The notes: generated by a model from the letters alone, not told the origin. A stretch of DNA of 64,000 nt from Bog-756 sp963812885 (GCA_963812885.1 CAWEWZ010000010.1:6993-70992), one strand, 5' to 3'; positions 34,178-43,917 are shown, counted from the first letter of the stretch. Numbers and translations are program-made.

Positions 34178-37100
34178 ATGGGCGGAGCAAGCAAGAAGAG
34201 CCTTCGGGCTGTCCTGGCCGGGGCACTGCTGTTCGGCGGTTCCCTGGCCGCCACGGTGATCGGCGGTGCGACCCCGGCGTGGGCGCAGAGCTCGGTCACC
34301 TTGTACGTGGCCTCGGGAGGAACCGGCGATTGTACGAGCCAGGTCAATGCCTGCGGCTCACTGGCCACCGCCCTCTCCACCGGCACGAGCAACTCGAACT
34401 CTGGTGACGACGTGACCATCAATGTCGGAGCCGGCACCTTCGACGAGAACGACATCTTCGACGCCGCGGCACTCAACTCGTTGACCATCACCGGGGCCGG
34501 GGCGTCATCCACCATCCTGGACGGGACCGAGACCGGCAACGTCCTGATCATTGCGGGCGGTACCGTGAACATCAGCGGGGTCACCATCGAGAACGGCAGC
34601 AACGGCGACGACGGAGCGGGCATCGACAGCTGCGACGCCAACGCGGGTTGCGTGGTCACCATCTCCGACTCGACCTTCTCCGATAACAATGCCCCGGCGT
34701 GGGGCGGCGCCATCGACAACGGTGACAACGGGGGGAACGGCACGCTGACGGTCACCGACTCGACCTTCACCGACGACACGGCCGGCGCCAACGGCGGGGG
34801 CGCCATCGACAACGGCGCCAACGGCGGCGGCGGCACCGTCACCGTGTCCGGATCGACCTTCACCGACGACTCGGCAGCGCCCAGCGGGAGGGGTGGCGCC
34901 ATCGACAATGCCGATGACAACGGCAGCGGCACGGTGACCGTCTCCGGCTCGACCTTCACCGGCAACACGGCCGGCGGGGGCGGGGGTGCGATCGCCAACG
35001 GAAGCGACGGCGGCGACGGCAACCTGACCGTCTCCAACTCGACCTTCTCCGACAACTCGGCCACCGACGGTGGGGCGATCGACAACGCCGACGCCTCGGG
35101 CAGCGGTACGACCGCGGTCTCCGATTCGACATTCTCGGGCAACACCGCGTCGAGCGACGGTGGGGCCATCGACAACGCCGACAACTCCGCTCACGGTTCG
35201 ACCACGGCCACCAGTTCGACATTCTCGGGCAACGGCGCCAGCGGGAGTGGTGGAACCGTGGACAATCCCGGGAACGGCGACAGCGGACCGGCCTCGTTCG
35301 GAGCCAGCATCCTGGTCGGGGCGACGGCCGGCGGGGAGTGTGGGGGAGCAGTCACCGACCTCGGCTACAACATCGACGACGGCAGCACCTGTAACTTCAG
35401 CGGCCCGTCGCTCTCCAACACCGCGGCCGATCTCGACTCCTCCGGCCTCCAGAACAACGGGGGACCGACCCAGACCATCGCCGTCGAGCCGGGGAGTCCC
35501 GCCATCGGCCTGGTGACCAACGCGCCGCAGTGTCCGGCCACCGATCAGCGGGGGGCGGCGAGGCCGACATCCGGAGCGTGTGACGCCGGTGCCTACGACA
35601 CCAATGGAACCCCGTTCGACCCCTCCGTCTCATCGGTCACCATCACCGGGGGCCTGATCACCCCCACGGTGACCATCTCCGGATCCGGATTCGGCAACCG
35701 GGCGGACCTGGGCGCTCCGGCACCGGCCACCGCCTGCTCGAATACCAACACCGGCTCGGACTACGACAACTTTTCCTTCTCCGACGTGACCGCCGGGTGG
35801 CTGGCCGGTGGCGGCGACAACTGCATCGGGGTGTCCGTCTCGTCCTACTCGAGCACCCAGATCGTGGTCACGTTCGGCAACGGCTACGGCAACGGATACG
35901 GCAACAATCAATACGGCGCCCTCGGCTATGGCGACGGCCTTCAGGTGAACGTGCTCGGCGCCCCCTTCAGCGGCTCTGTCCCCGCCTACTCCCCGGCCCC
36001 GAGCATCTCCTCGGTCGCCATCAGCGGGGGCCTCGCCACTCCGACGGTGACGGTCACCGGTTCCGGATTCGGCACCGAAGACGACCTCGGTTCACCGGTG
36101 CCCGCCTACTGCGGCAATACCGGCTTCGACTATGACAACAACTTCTACCTCCTCGACGGGTGGGGGGCAGGTCAGGGATCGGGACCGTTCGGGGACTGCA
36201 CCGGGGTGTCCATCACGTCGTACTCGAATACTCAGGTCACCTTCACCTTCGGGAGTGGCTACGGGACCGGCAACAACCAGTACGGCGTCCTGTCCCCCGG
36301 CGACAGCTTCCAGATGAACGTGCTCGGCACCACCTTCGACGGCACCGTCCCGTACCCGGCCAGCCCCACCATCGGGGGGGTGACCTTCGGGGGCGATCCC
36401 AGCAACCCGACGGTCACCGTGTCGGGGTCCGGATTCGGCACCTCGAGCGACCTCGGCACGCCGGGCACCCCCGGTTGCAGCGGATCAGGCTCTGACTACG
36501 GCAACCTCTTCTACTTCTCCGACACCACCGGCTCGTGGCAGGCCGGACAGGGAACCGACTGCACCGGGTTGGTCATCTCGTCGCACTCGAGCACCCAAAT
36601 CGTGTTCACCTTCGGTGACCAGTACTCCGTGTTCGGCCCGATCGCCAACGGCGACAGCTTCTCGATGACGTTGTTCGGGGTCACCTTCAACGGCACCGCC
36701 TCGCTCGGGACGGGCTACACCTGCACCGTCTCCGGCATGTCGGGGACCACCAGCTTCCCGGTGGTGGAGTCCGAATCCCCGGCCCCGCCGGCCAGCATCG
36801 ACGCCGGGGGGACCTTCCAGACCGCCCCGGCGGCCCGGGTGACCATCCCGGCCACGGTGGTCAACCACTTCCGCAACCTCGGAGCCACCTCCCTCACCAT
36901 CGCCTCCCAGTCGACCGGTCTCGACGGACGGACCTCGGTCGGTGGTCCGCTGAGCGGGGCGGTCAATCCCAATGTGGAGACGGCCTCGGCCTCCAACCTG
37001 CCCCAGAGCGACTCCGCCCTGACGGCCGGGGTGCCCTACTCCTACAGCACCGCCTACAACCCGGTCACCTTCCAGACCGGCCCGGGGCACGGAAGGGTCT

Positions 37101-38185
37101 TCATCACCCCCGGGCAGATCAGCGCCGAGGTCACCTTCGTGATCCACGGGACGGCCACCCCCGAGGACATCAACTGCTCCCCACCGTCGGGAGTGGCCGC
37201 CCTGGGCTCGACCACGGTCGATCCGCCGCCGCCCACACCCACCTTCCAGATCCCGGGGTCCACCCCACCCCTCCAGAACCAGGTCAGTTCGGGCACCGAC
37301 GGCGGCTGGGGGGCCACGGTCGCCAACACCTCGACGGCCTCGGTCACCGGGCTCACCGCCAGCGTGCGGGTGACCGACGGGGGGGCGCCGGTCACCTTCG
37401 ATCTCACCGGGATGGCCGCCTCGGGGACCAGCTGCTCGAACGCCGGGTCGGGCAAGCTCAGCTGCGTGATCGGGACCCTGGCCGAGGGGGGCTCGGACAC
37501 CCTCGACGTGCTGGTCAACACCACCGGCCTGGCCGGCTCGGTGGCCATCACCGGTTCGGCCACCGTCTCCTCGACCAATGCCGGGTCCCACGCGACCACC
37601 CTGTCGACCATCAGGGTGGTGGTCGTCCAGGGAGGCAACGGGACCAAGGCGGTGGCCACCCCCGGGACGGCCCTGCTCAGCACCAAGAAGTCACTCAAGC
37701 AGGCCAAGGCCAAGGTCTCGTTGACCCTGCCCAAGGCCAAGATCAGCAAGAAGGCGGGTGCCGGTGCCGCTGGACCCTCGGCCGGGACCGCCACCGTCAG
37801 CCCCCCGCCGGTGGCGGTCACCCTCGAGTCGCTCGCCCCCTCGGCGGAGCCCGCCCTGTGCCCACCCACCGGGACCTCCAAGTGCGAGGGCAACATCGTC
37901 CAGGCCTTCGGCAACTTCTCGGCCTACACCTCCAAGCTCCACCCCATCGTGGCCGTGGTCCAGTTCTTCTACGGCATCCACGTGCCGCAAGGGTCGGTCT
38001 ACTTCCTCAAGCCCAACGGCAAGACCGTCAAGAAGCTGTCCACCTGCACGAAGACCTCGACCGGCTTCACCACCCCGTGTGTGTTCGGCAAGGAGCAGGT
38101 CCTCGGCTCGGCCGCCCACGACACCGTCTACGCCCAGGACACCGTCTACTTCACCGGCAACGACCCGGCCATGGGGCGGCGGTGA
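34178..38185 (+). CDS. Giant secreted beta-helix protein with three IPT-like repeats
   Basis: 1335 residues from ATG 34178, which directly precedes a signal peptide (KKSLRAVLAGALLFGGSLAA, cleavage after AWA). Residues about 160-370 are eight parallel beta-helix turns of the form DSTFSDNxA, GGAIDNG, GTxTVSGSTFT, as in polymorphic outer-membrane/pectate-lyase-like proteins, followed by a choice-of-anchor-like block (QNNGGPTQTIAVEPGSPAIG, ACDAGAYD). Residues about 484-845 are three ~120-residue repeats, each with PTVTVSGSGFG, a Tyr/Asp-rich loop, S-x-TQIVxTFG and a closing V-L-G-x-x-F-x-G-x-V. The C-terminus has a DUF11-like domain, a Lys-rich linker and FYGIHVPQGSVYFLKPNG, but no LPxTG or TM anchor. 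Probably a surface or matrix protein. Confidence 0.85.
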   Translation: MGGASKKSLRAVLAGALLFGGSLAATVIGGATPAWAQSSVTLYVASGGTGDCTSQVNACGSLATALSTGTSNSNSGDDVTINVGAGTFDENDIFDAAALNSLTITGAGASSTILDGTETGNVLIIAGGTVNISGVTIENGSNGDDGAGIDSCDANAGCVVTISDSTFSDNNAPAWGGAIDNGDNGGNGTLTVTDSTFTDDTAGANGGGAIDNGANGGGGTVTVSGSTFTDDSAAPSGRGGAIDNADDNGSGTVTVSGSTFTGNTAGGGGGAIANGSDGGDGNLTVSNSTFSDNSATDGGAIDNADASGSGTTAVSDSTFSGNTASSDGGAIDNADNSAHGSTTATSSTFSGNGASGSGGTVDNPGNGDSGPASFGASILVGATAGGECGGAVTDLGYNIDDGSTCNFSGPSLSNTAADLDSSGLQNNGGPTQTIAVEPGSPAIGLVTNAPQCPATDQRGAARPTSGACDAGAYDTNGTPFDPSVSSVTITGGLITPTVTISGSGFGNRADLGAPAPATACSNTNTGSDYDNFSFSDVTAGWLAGGGDNCIGVSVSSYSSTQIVVTFGNGYGNGYGNNQYGALGYGDGLQVNVLGAPFSGSVPAYSPAPSISSVAISGGLATPTVTVTGSGFGTEDDLGSPVPAYCGNTGFDYDNNFYLLDGWGAGQGSGPFGDCTGVSITSYSNTQVTFTFGSGYGTGNNQYGVLSPGDSFQMNVLGTTFDGTVPYPASPTIGGVTFGGDPSNPTVTVSGSGFGTSSDLGTPGTPGCSGSGSDYGNLFYFSDTTGSWQAGQGTDCTGLVISSHSSTQIVFTFGDQYSVFGPIANGDSFSMTLFGVTFNGTASLGTGYTCTVSGMSGTTSFPVVESESPAPPASIDAGGTFQTAPAARVTIPATVVNHFRNLGATSLTIASQSTGLDGRTSVGGPLSGAVNPNVETASASNLPQSDSALTAGVPYSYSTAYNPVTFQTGPGHGRVFITPGQISAEVTFVIHGTATPEDINCSPPSGVAALGSTTVDPPPPTPTFQIPGSTPPLQNQVSSGTDGGWGATVANTSTASVTGLTASVRVTDGGAPVTFDLTGMAASGTSCSNAGSGKLSCVIGTLAEGGSDTLDVLVNTTGLAGSVAITGSATVSSTNAGSHATTLSTIRVVVVQGGNGTKAVATPGTALLSTKKSLKQAKAKVSLTLPKAKISKKAGAGAAGPSAGTATVSPPPVAVTLESLAPSAEPALCPPTGTSKCEGNIVQAFGNFSAYTSKLHPIVAVVQFFYGIHVPQGSVYFLKPNGKTVKKLSTCTKTSTGFTTPCVFGKEQVLGSAAHDTVYAQDTVYFTGNDPAMGRR
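34665..35280 (+). repeat. Eight beta-helix coding repeats, Asn/Gly-rich
   Basis: Degenerate repeats of about 72-78 bp encoding STF-S/T-DN, a Gly-rich loop with GGAIDN, then GTTTVS. Spacing is regular enough to place the Asn of each rung in register, the usual ladder of a parallel beta-helix. Confidence 0.85.
35626..36712 (+). repeat. Three ~360-bp coding repeats (IPT/TIG-like)
   Basis: Copies begin near 35626, 36004 and 36364. Each encodes (I/V)SSV.ISGG, TVTVSGSGFGT, a Cys-containing loop ending DYDN or DYGN, CTGVSI.SYSxTQVTFTFG and a Gly-Asn-Gln-Tyr turn. The Cys pairs in each loop could form one disulfide per domain. Confidence 0.85.
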
Positions 38186-38217
38186 GCACGGTCTTCTGAG
38201 TATGGTGGGCGACCGTC

Positions 38218-38403
38218 ATGTTCTACGTCATCATCTTCTCCATCCTGGCCGTCGTCCTCGTCGTCGGAGGCATCGCCGGCATGTCGCGCCGCCGGAAGGC
38301 TCTCGAGCACGAGGAACCTCATCACGTGACCACCAATGCCACCCGCCGCAACCGTAAGCAGCAGCGGACACAATCGCGCCAGGCCCGGCGCAAACGGCAC
38401 TGA
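38218..38403 (+). CDS. Small membrane protein with basic C-terminal tail
   Basis: 61 residues. An N-terminal TM helix (YVIIFSILAVVLVVGGIAGM) is followed by a strongly basic tail (RRRKALEHEE, NRKQQRTQSRQARRKRH). G/C-biased third positions support coding. Located 32 bases after the giant secreted protein and convergent with the amidohydrolase; the tail probably stays in the cytoplasm and may bind nucleic acid or phospholipid. Family not recognised. Confidence 0.7.
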   Translation: MFYVIIFSILAVVLVVGGIAGMSRRRKALEHEEPHHVTTNATRRNRKQQRTQSRQARRKRH

Positions 38404-38464
38404 TCGAAGTGGCTGGTGGCACGCCGGCCCGGGCATCTTCGAATCGGCCGCCGGTCAGGTCAAC

Positions 38465-39667
38465 TCACAGCCCGGCGGCCACTGCCCCCATCAGGAACAA
38501 GAAGTTGTCGGCGTAGAATTGCTGGCGCACGTCCTCGCCGGCGTCGCCCAGTGAGGCCTCGAAGCGTTCGAGCGGCCGTCGGCCCCCCTCCACATGGGGA
38601 TAGTCCGACGAGAACATGACCAGATCGGCTCCGGCCTGGTCGATGATCCAACCGACGTCCTCGGTGGGATAGGGGGTGAAGCGGATCTGCCGGTGGACGT
38701 ACTCCGAGGGCCGCAGGTCGAGGGCACGGAGCCGGTCCTCGTGGCGGGCGAAGGCCTCGAAGGCCGACTCCATCTGGCGCAGCCACGAGGGGACCCAGAT
38801 CGCCCCCTGCTCGATGACGCCGATCCGCAACTGCGGGAACCGATGGAGCACACCGTCGAAGATGAGGGTGGCCAGCGTCTGGGCCGGTGGTCCGGGGATG
38901 GCCATGTAGTCGACCGAGCGGAAGTTCTCGTCGCCCCCGTGGAAGTCGGGGGGCACGGGGAGCCCGTTCACGAAGTAGTGGGGGTCGAGCAGATCCCCGG
39001 TCCCGCCGACGTGGATGACGACGGGCACCCCCGCCTCCTCGGCCCGGGCCCACACGCCGAACAGATCGGTGTGGCTGGGCGAGTACGCAGGAGGGCACCC
39101 CGAGGCCACCAGCAGCGCGGCGGCGCCGTCGGCCAGGGCCTGCTCGGTGATCTCGACGGCCCGGGCCGGGTCGGCCAGGGGCACGTAGCAGGCGGGGAGG
39201 AGGCGACGGTCGACCGAGCAGAACTCGAGCATGCCCCGGTTGTGGGCCCGGGCGGCGGCGTAGGCCAGGTCGAGGTCGCCGGCGTGCTCGAGGTCGTGCA
39301 GGCGACCGTTGTGGAAGGTGTTGAACAGCAGCTGACTTCGGAAGCCCAGGAGATCAAGGGCCCGGGGCCGGTCCTCGGCGATGAACGAGCCGGTGGCGGC
39401 GAAGTTCTTCCGCGCCATGATCTCGGCGTCCTCGACGGCCCGGTACTCGGTGGAGGCGTGGCGCTCCCGCAGGCGGTCGAAAGTGGCCAGGAGATCCGCC
39501 CGCTGCTCGGCGGGACTCCCGGTCTGGCGCAACTCGTTGCCGCCGGGATAGGTCAGGACGGGCAGGGCATCACGGAAGCGGGCCTCGGCGTGGTCCCGGA
39601 GCCAGGTGGGGGTCTCCATGATGTGTGCGTCGGCGTCGTGGATGATCCGACCTGTGGCGTACGGCAT
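38465..39667 (-). CDS. Amidohydrolase-2 family protein
   Basis: 400 residues from ATG 39667. Metal sites: IIHDADAHIMETPTWL (D-A-D-A-H), VVIHVGGTGD (His), FSSDYPHVEGGRRPLERF (final Asp). IFDGVLHRFPQLRIGVIEQGAIWVPSW matches the family's penultimate block. The third amidohydrolase-2 protein in the window. Head-to-tail with the P450 gene upstream (72 bases), both leftward, so a joint catabolic role, such as oxidation then hydrolysis or decarboxylation of one substrate, is plausible. Confidence 0.88.
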   Translation of the reverse strand: MPYATGRIIHDADAHIMETPTWLRDHAEARFRDALPVLTYPGGNELRQTGSPAEQRADLLATFDRLRERHASTEYRAVEDAEIMARKNFAATGSFIAEDRPRALDLLGFRSQLLFNTFHNGRLHDLEHAGDLDLAYAAARAHNRGMLEFCSVDRRLLPACYVPLADPARAVEITEQALADGAAALLVASGCPPAYSPSHTDLFGVWARAEEAGVPVVIHVGGTGDLLDPHYFVNGLPVPPDFHGGDENFRSVDYMAIPGPPAQTLATLIFDGVLHRFPQLRIGVIEQGAIWVPSWLRQMESAFEAFARHEDRLRALDLRPSEYVHRQIRFTPYPTEDVGWIIDQAGADLVMFSSDYPHVEGGRRPLERFEASLGDAGEDVRQQFYADNFLFLMGAVAAGL

Positions 39668-39738
39668 GGCCTCCACCCTTCGCGTTGTCGAACACCCGCG
39701 GACCAAGAGTACCGCCCCGCTCGAACGGTCTCCGATCG

Positions 39739-40938
39739 TCAGCGGAAGACCACCTCGAGTTGGCGCGGGCCCCGGACCTGTCCCCCGGCCCACAGGACCT
39801 CGGCCCCGTCGGCCAGATGGAAGACGGGCACCCGGGCCAGCCACTCCTCGAGGGCGACCCGCAATTCCATCCGGGCCAGGTTGGATCCGGCACATCGGTG
39901 GATACCGGTGCCGAAGGCCACGTGGCGGTTGTGCTCGCGATCGAGGAGTACCTCGTCGGCTCTCGGGAAGACCGCGGGGTCCCGGTTGGCCGCCGGGAAG
40001 TTGAGCAAAATCTTGTCGCCCTGCTTCATCGGACATCCGTTGACGTCGATGTCCTTGGTCACCAGTCGGGCCATGGTCACCGGCGAGTAGGCCCGGAGAA
40101 GCTCCTCGACCGCCGTATCCATCAGTGAGGGATCGGCAACCAGCCGATCCCGGTCGTCGTCGTGGGTGGCCAGGTGCCACAGCGAAGCACCGATCGCACT
40201 CCAGGTGGTGTCGATGCCGGCGATCGTCGTCAGCATGGCCATCCCCAGGATGACCATGTCATCGACCGGATCGCCGTCCACGTCGGTATGCAGGAGGTAG
40301 GTCAGCAGGTCGTCGCCATCGGAGTCGCGTCGCTCGTTGATCCGGTCCCAGAGGTAGTACCCGATGCCGAACATCCCCCGCTGGACCCGGTCGGGGTCGT
40401 CGGCGAACTCCAGGGCGTCCCGGACCCACCCGGTGAAGGTGTCGGACAGCTCCTCGGGGATGCCGAGGATCGAGCCGATCACCCGTACCGGAATCTGCTG
40501 GGCATAGCCCGAGGCGGCGTCGGCCCGGCCTGCGGTCAGGTGCGTGTCGATCAGCGATCGGCACAAGGCCCTCGTCATGGGCTCGTAGGACTCCACCCGG
40601 GCGTGCGAGAACCACGGCAGGAGCAGCCGGCGTGTCCAGGTGTGCAGCGGTGGATCGGAGGTGATCGGGGGGAGGCCGTAGGTGAGGATGGGAGTTTCGG
40701 GTTCCTCCAGTGCGTCGATGACGCTGGTGTTGGCCGAGCTGAAGTGTTCGATGTCCCGGGCCATGCCGGTGACGTCGGCGTAGGTGGTCGGAAGCCAGGC
40801 CCGTCCTCGACGATCGGTCCGGGCGATCGGACAGGTTCGGCGCAACTCGTCCCAGCGGGGGAAGGGATCGAGCACATACGACTCATCGAGGACATCGAAA
40901 TCCGAGGTCCAGTCGTCAACCGGCTCAGTTCTTGCCAT
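39739..40938 (-). CDS. Cytochrome P450
   Basis: 399 residues from ATG 40938. Landmarks: I-helix oxygen site AGIDTTWSAIGASLWHL, ExxR as VEELLRAYSP, and heme-binding Cys in AFGTGIHRCAGSNLARMEL. The N-terminus is soluble. The overall pattern (PPITSDPPLHTWTRRLL, GCPMKQGDKILLNFPAANRDP) resembles actinobacterial CYP107/CYP125-type monooxygenases but no subfamily can be fixed. Needs a ferredoxin; none is adjacent (the reductase at 44861 is a candidate donor only in a general sense). Confidence 0.93.
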   Translation of the reverse strand: MARTEPVDDWTSDFDVLDESYVLDPFPRWDELRRTCPIARTDRRGRAWLPTTYADVTGMARDIEHFSSANTSVIDALEEPETPILTYGLPPITSDPPLHTWTRRLLLPWFSHARVESYEPMTRALCRSLIDTHLTAGRADAASGYAQQIPVRVIGSILGIPEELSDTFTGWVRDALEFADDPDRVQRGMFGIGYYLWDRINERRDSDGDDLLTYLLHTDVDGDPVDDMVILGMAMLTTIAGIDTTWSAIGASLWHLATHDDDRDRLVADPSLMDTAVEELLRAYSPVTMARLVTKDIDVNGCPMKQGDKILLNFPAANRDPAVFPRADEVLLDREHNRHVAFGTGIHRCAGSNLARMELRVALEEWLARVPVFHLADGAEVLWAGGQVRGPRQLEVVFR

Positions 40939-40975
40939 CTGCCGCTCCCGACATCCAGGTAGGTATGCAGCTGCC

Positions 40976-41330
40976 CTACCAGTATGCCGAGTCGGCCGCG
41001 GTTCCGCCGAGTGAGCGCCCGAGGCGTGGCCGGCGCCGATTGCGGAGCGCTTGAGTCCGGGGTGGGCAACCCCACGAAGGCGTCGAAATCGGCCACCCGC
41101 TGGGTGTCGAGGTTGACCTCGTCCAGCATGACCCTGCCCCAGCGCAGCCGCACGTACTGCACTCCATGGTTGGCCTACACGCCTGGCCGGAGTCATCGCG
41201 CACCGAGTCACCGAAGACGACACAGGTGCTCCTGTTCCAAGGAGGCCCACTGACGACGACGTCGAGCACGACAAGCTGTGGTCTGAGCGCGGCGAAGCGC
41301 TTGAAACCATGACTCGATCGACGGTGGTCA
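40976..41330 (-). pseudogene. NTF2/SnoaL-like protein C-terminal fragment, frameshifted
   Basis: Leftward from about 41330: RFAALRPQLVVLDVVVSG, PPWNRSTCVVFGDSVRDD, then a frame change near 41180 and NHGVQYVRLRWGRVMLDEVN, LDTQRVADFDAFVG. This matches the second half of SnoaL-like polyketide-cyclase/isomerase-type proteins (GPPWN then GVQY-x-R-x-RWGRV then LDTQ). The N-terminal half is absent, cut off at the 3' end of the DUF2889 gene. A TAG in the second frame just before the junction supports loss of function. Confidence 0.65.
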
Positions 41331-41348
41331 GTGGTGTCGATGGCCCAG

Positions 41349-42350
41349 TCAGTCGGACAGCTGCCCGACCAGGATCTCCAGGTCACCAAGCGACCGAAGG
41401 GTGTCGTTGAGGTGGGTGCAGGTGGAGGGTCCGGTGAACTCCCGCCGAACCCGGGTCCGGAGCTCGGCGATGGCCATGCCCGACAACCGCTCGGCGCTGG
41501 CCACCGCCCCTGGGCACTCCATCCACGGGAGCACGCGGGCCTCAGCCGAGATGTCGAGGACCAGACCGGCGACGGGGTCGAATCCGCCGGCGGCCGAGTA
41601 CTCGTGGACGACCCACTCGGCTCCATCCTGGTCCATGTGGCTGTCCCGGAAGTGGGCGTCGAAGCGGTGCGCCTCCCCGGGGCCGCCGGGGCCGACCACG
41701 TCGATCCGGCGGCGACGGCGCATGGCGTGGGGAGGAAGCGGGGACAGGTCGTGCCAGGCCAGCGGATCATCCTGGCGCTCGAGCGCCGGGGCCGGCGGTC
41801 CCGTTGACACCGGGATCTCGCCCTTCGAGCGGACGGTCACCATCAGGGTGGCGTCGTGGGCCCACCCGGCGCAGAGGTCGTCCTGGGAGGCCAACATCCG
41901 GGCCAGGCCCGACGTGTCTCCGGCATCGCCTCCGGCCCGAGGTTGCGGGCGGTCGAGCGCGCCGGACCTCTGGGCCGAGTAACCCGAGACCAGGACGGCC
42001 CCCGGCAGGTCGTCCAACAACAGATGGAGCAGGGTGCCCGCCTCGCGCTCACCGGGGCACGCCGCATTGACCCGGGCCCGGAAACCGGGTCCGACCGCGC
42101 CCCCGACCAGCTGTTCGAGGCCGGCGAGCGTCGGAGACGAGGCGATCGAGAGAACCTGCCAGTTCGAGCTGTCGACCCGCAGCGAAAGATCGACCTGGTT
42201 GATCACCACCGAGGTGGCATCCGAGGTCGTCCGGATATCGCGCCCCCGGGCCGTCACCACCAGATCACCTCGGAATCCGTCCGGTCGCGCCGTGTCGATG
42301 GAGGACGTCCGACGAACCGAGCCGGGGCGCCGTTCGATGGTGGCCGACAA
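41349..42350 (-). CDS. DUF2889-domain protein
   Basis: 333 residues. The C-terminal block PWMECPGAVASAERLSGM and RREFTGPSTCTHLNDTLRSL is the diagnostic end of DUF2889, which also supplies conserved Cys and His residues (ECPGA and TCTHLND). The N-terminal half carries R-R-T-SSIDTARPDG and DLSLRVDSSNWQV. The biochemical role is unknown; in actinobacteria these genes often lie near steroid, terpenoid or aromatic catabolism genes, which fits the P450 and amidohydrolase neighbours (an inference). Confidence 0.8.
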   Translation of the reverse strand: MSATIERRPGSVRRTSSIDTARPDGFRGDLVVTARGRDIRTTSDATSVVINQVDLSLRVDSSNWQVLSIASSPTLAGLEQLVGGAVGPGFRARVNAACPGEREAGTLLHLLLDDLPGAVLVSGYSAQRSGALDRPQPRAGGDAGDTSGLARMLASQDDLCAGWAHDATLMVTVRSKGEIPVSTGPPAPALERQDDPLAWHDLSPLPPHAMRRRRRIDVVGPGGPGEAHRFDAHFRDSHMDQDGAEWVVHEYSAAGGFDPVAGLVLDISAEARVLPWMECPGAVASAERLSGMAIAELRTRVRREFTGPSTCTHLNDTLRSLGDLEILVGQLSD

Positions 42351-42695
42351 CCGGATCGCCGGGACCGCTGGCTTCGGGGAGGAACAACATCAGTGTCGAC
42401 GATAGCGGTGCGGCGTGCGGCTCCTCGCTCCTGCGCTCAGCGAAACTCGAACGTCCGATGTGAGCCGCGAGACTCGGGGCCGGCCGTTCTGTGGAGCCCC
42501 CTGGTGGGGCATGCCTCGAGCTCGCGGTCAACGCAGACCGTGATCGGGGGGGACGTCCGTGACGTGCGATCCCGACTCGCACGCTGGCGGCGGGAACCGC
42601 GCACCTCTTTCCTGCTACTTTCGTCGGGACCAAGATGGATGGGGCAGTCGGCGATGCGGTCCGTACCCGCCATTGCTCACGAGAGGGGATCCTGA
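42351..42695. other. Divergent intergenic region, 345 bases
   Basis: Between the leftward DUF2889 gene and the rightward secreted phosphoesterase. It contains a ctcctcgctcctgcgctcag segment near 42421 resembling the repeat at 20878, and GAGAGGGGA just before ATG 42696. No ORF with coding character, operator or RNA gene recognised. Confidence 0.4.
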
Positions 42696-43917
42696 ATGAA
42701 CAAGCGCACGATGAGCCGGAGGGCGGTCGTCGCCGGGGTGGCACTCCTGGGGGTGGGCACCTTGTTGGTGCAGTATGCACCGTTCGCCTCGGCGTCCAAG
42801 CCGGGTGCCACTCGACCGTCAGCACTGCCGGCGGTCCGCCACGTGTTCGTGATCATGCTCGAGAACAACGGCTACGCGGCCACGTTCGGATCACCGACCA
42901 AGGACCCCTATCTGGCCAAGACCTTGCCGAGCAAGGGTGCGCTCCTCAAGAAGTACTACGGGATCGGTCATTACTCCAACGACAACTATGCCGCGTTCAT
43001 CTCCGGTCAGCCGCCCAACTCGGACAACCAGCTCGACTGTCTCATCTTCCGGGTTTTCCAACTTCCCGTCCGGAGACGGACAGACAGGCGGAATCCAGCA
43101 GGGGAAAGGATGCGTCTTCCCTGCCCCGGTCACGACACTGTCCAATCAGCTCACGGCGAAGGGGTTCACCTGGAAGGGCTATGAGGAGGACATGGGCAAC
43201 GATCCGACACGAGACGGAGGGCTCACCTGCGGCCATCCGAAGCTGGGAGCCAAGGACCCGACCTCCGCCGCGGAGAAGAGCGACGGTTACACCACCCGGC
43301 ACAATCCCTTCATGTACTTCCACTCGATCATCGACAACACCACGACGTGCAACAAGGATGTGGTCCCCATGGGGAGCACGACGGGAAAGATGCCGACCGG
43401 CACACCGAAGGGGGCAACCGGCCTGGCCACCGATCTCAAGTCGGTGGCAACCACCCCGAACTTCAGCTTCATCACCCCCAACCTGTGCGACGACGGTCAC
43501 GACTATCCCTGCAAGAACACGACAGGCGCCGGTCAAGGCGGGGGCTCGTCGGTCGGCGATATCAACAAGTGGCTCAGCACCTGGGTGCCGATCATCCAGG
43601 CCTCGGCCGCGTACAAGGACAACGGCCTCATCGAGATCACGTTCGACGAAGCCGAGCAGCCGAAGCTGGACACGACGGCCTGCTGTGGCGAGACCAAGGG
43701 GCCGGCCGCCGATAGCGGTGGCAACGGGATCAGAGGTCCCGGGGGCGGCGTGGTGGGTGGAGTGCTGCTTTCCCCGTTCATCAAGGCGGGCACCGTGGTG
43801 ACCAAGAGCCTCAACCACTACTCCTCCTTGGCGTCAATCGAGGATCTCTTCGGGTTGGCCCGACTGGGCGAAGCCAAGACGGTCACCTCGAACTTCGACA
43901 CCGGCGTCTTCAAGTAA
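42696..43917 (+). CDS. Secreted phosphoesterase (acid phosphatase-like, PF04185-type), one frameshift
   Basis: About 406 residues when joined. N-terminus is a signal peptide (MSRRAVVAGVALLGVGTLLVQ). Metal site RHVFVIMLENNGYAATFG, then KKYYGIGHYSNDNYAAFISG (the nucleophile-loop region). After QLDCLIF (about 43048-43056) one extra base shifts the frame; the protein resumes GFSNFPSGDGQTGG, then PNFSFITPNLCDDGHDYPC and GLIEITFDEAEQPK, with LNHYSSLASIEDLFGLARLG at the end, all typical of the acid-phosphatase branch. It should release phosphate from esters outside the cell. Paralogous to 27116-28540 but much diverged. Confidence 0.87.

Noticed and set aside
33952..35184. 410-codon leftward ORF with Ser-Ala-Pro repeats
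   Set aside because: Complement of the beta-helix repeats of the giant secreted protein; periodicity is inherited from the sense strand.
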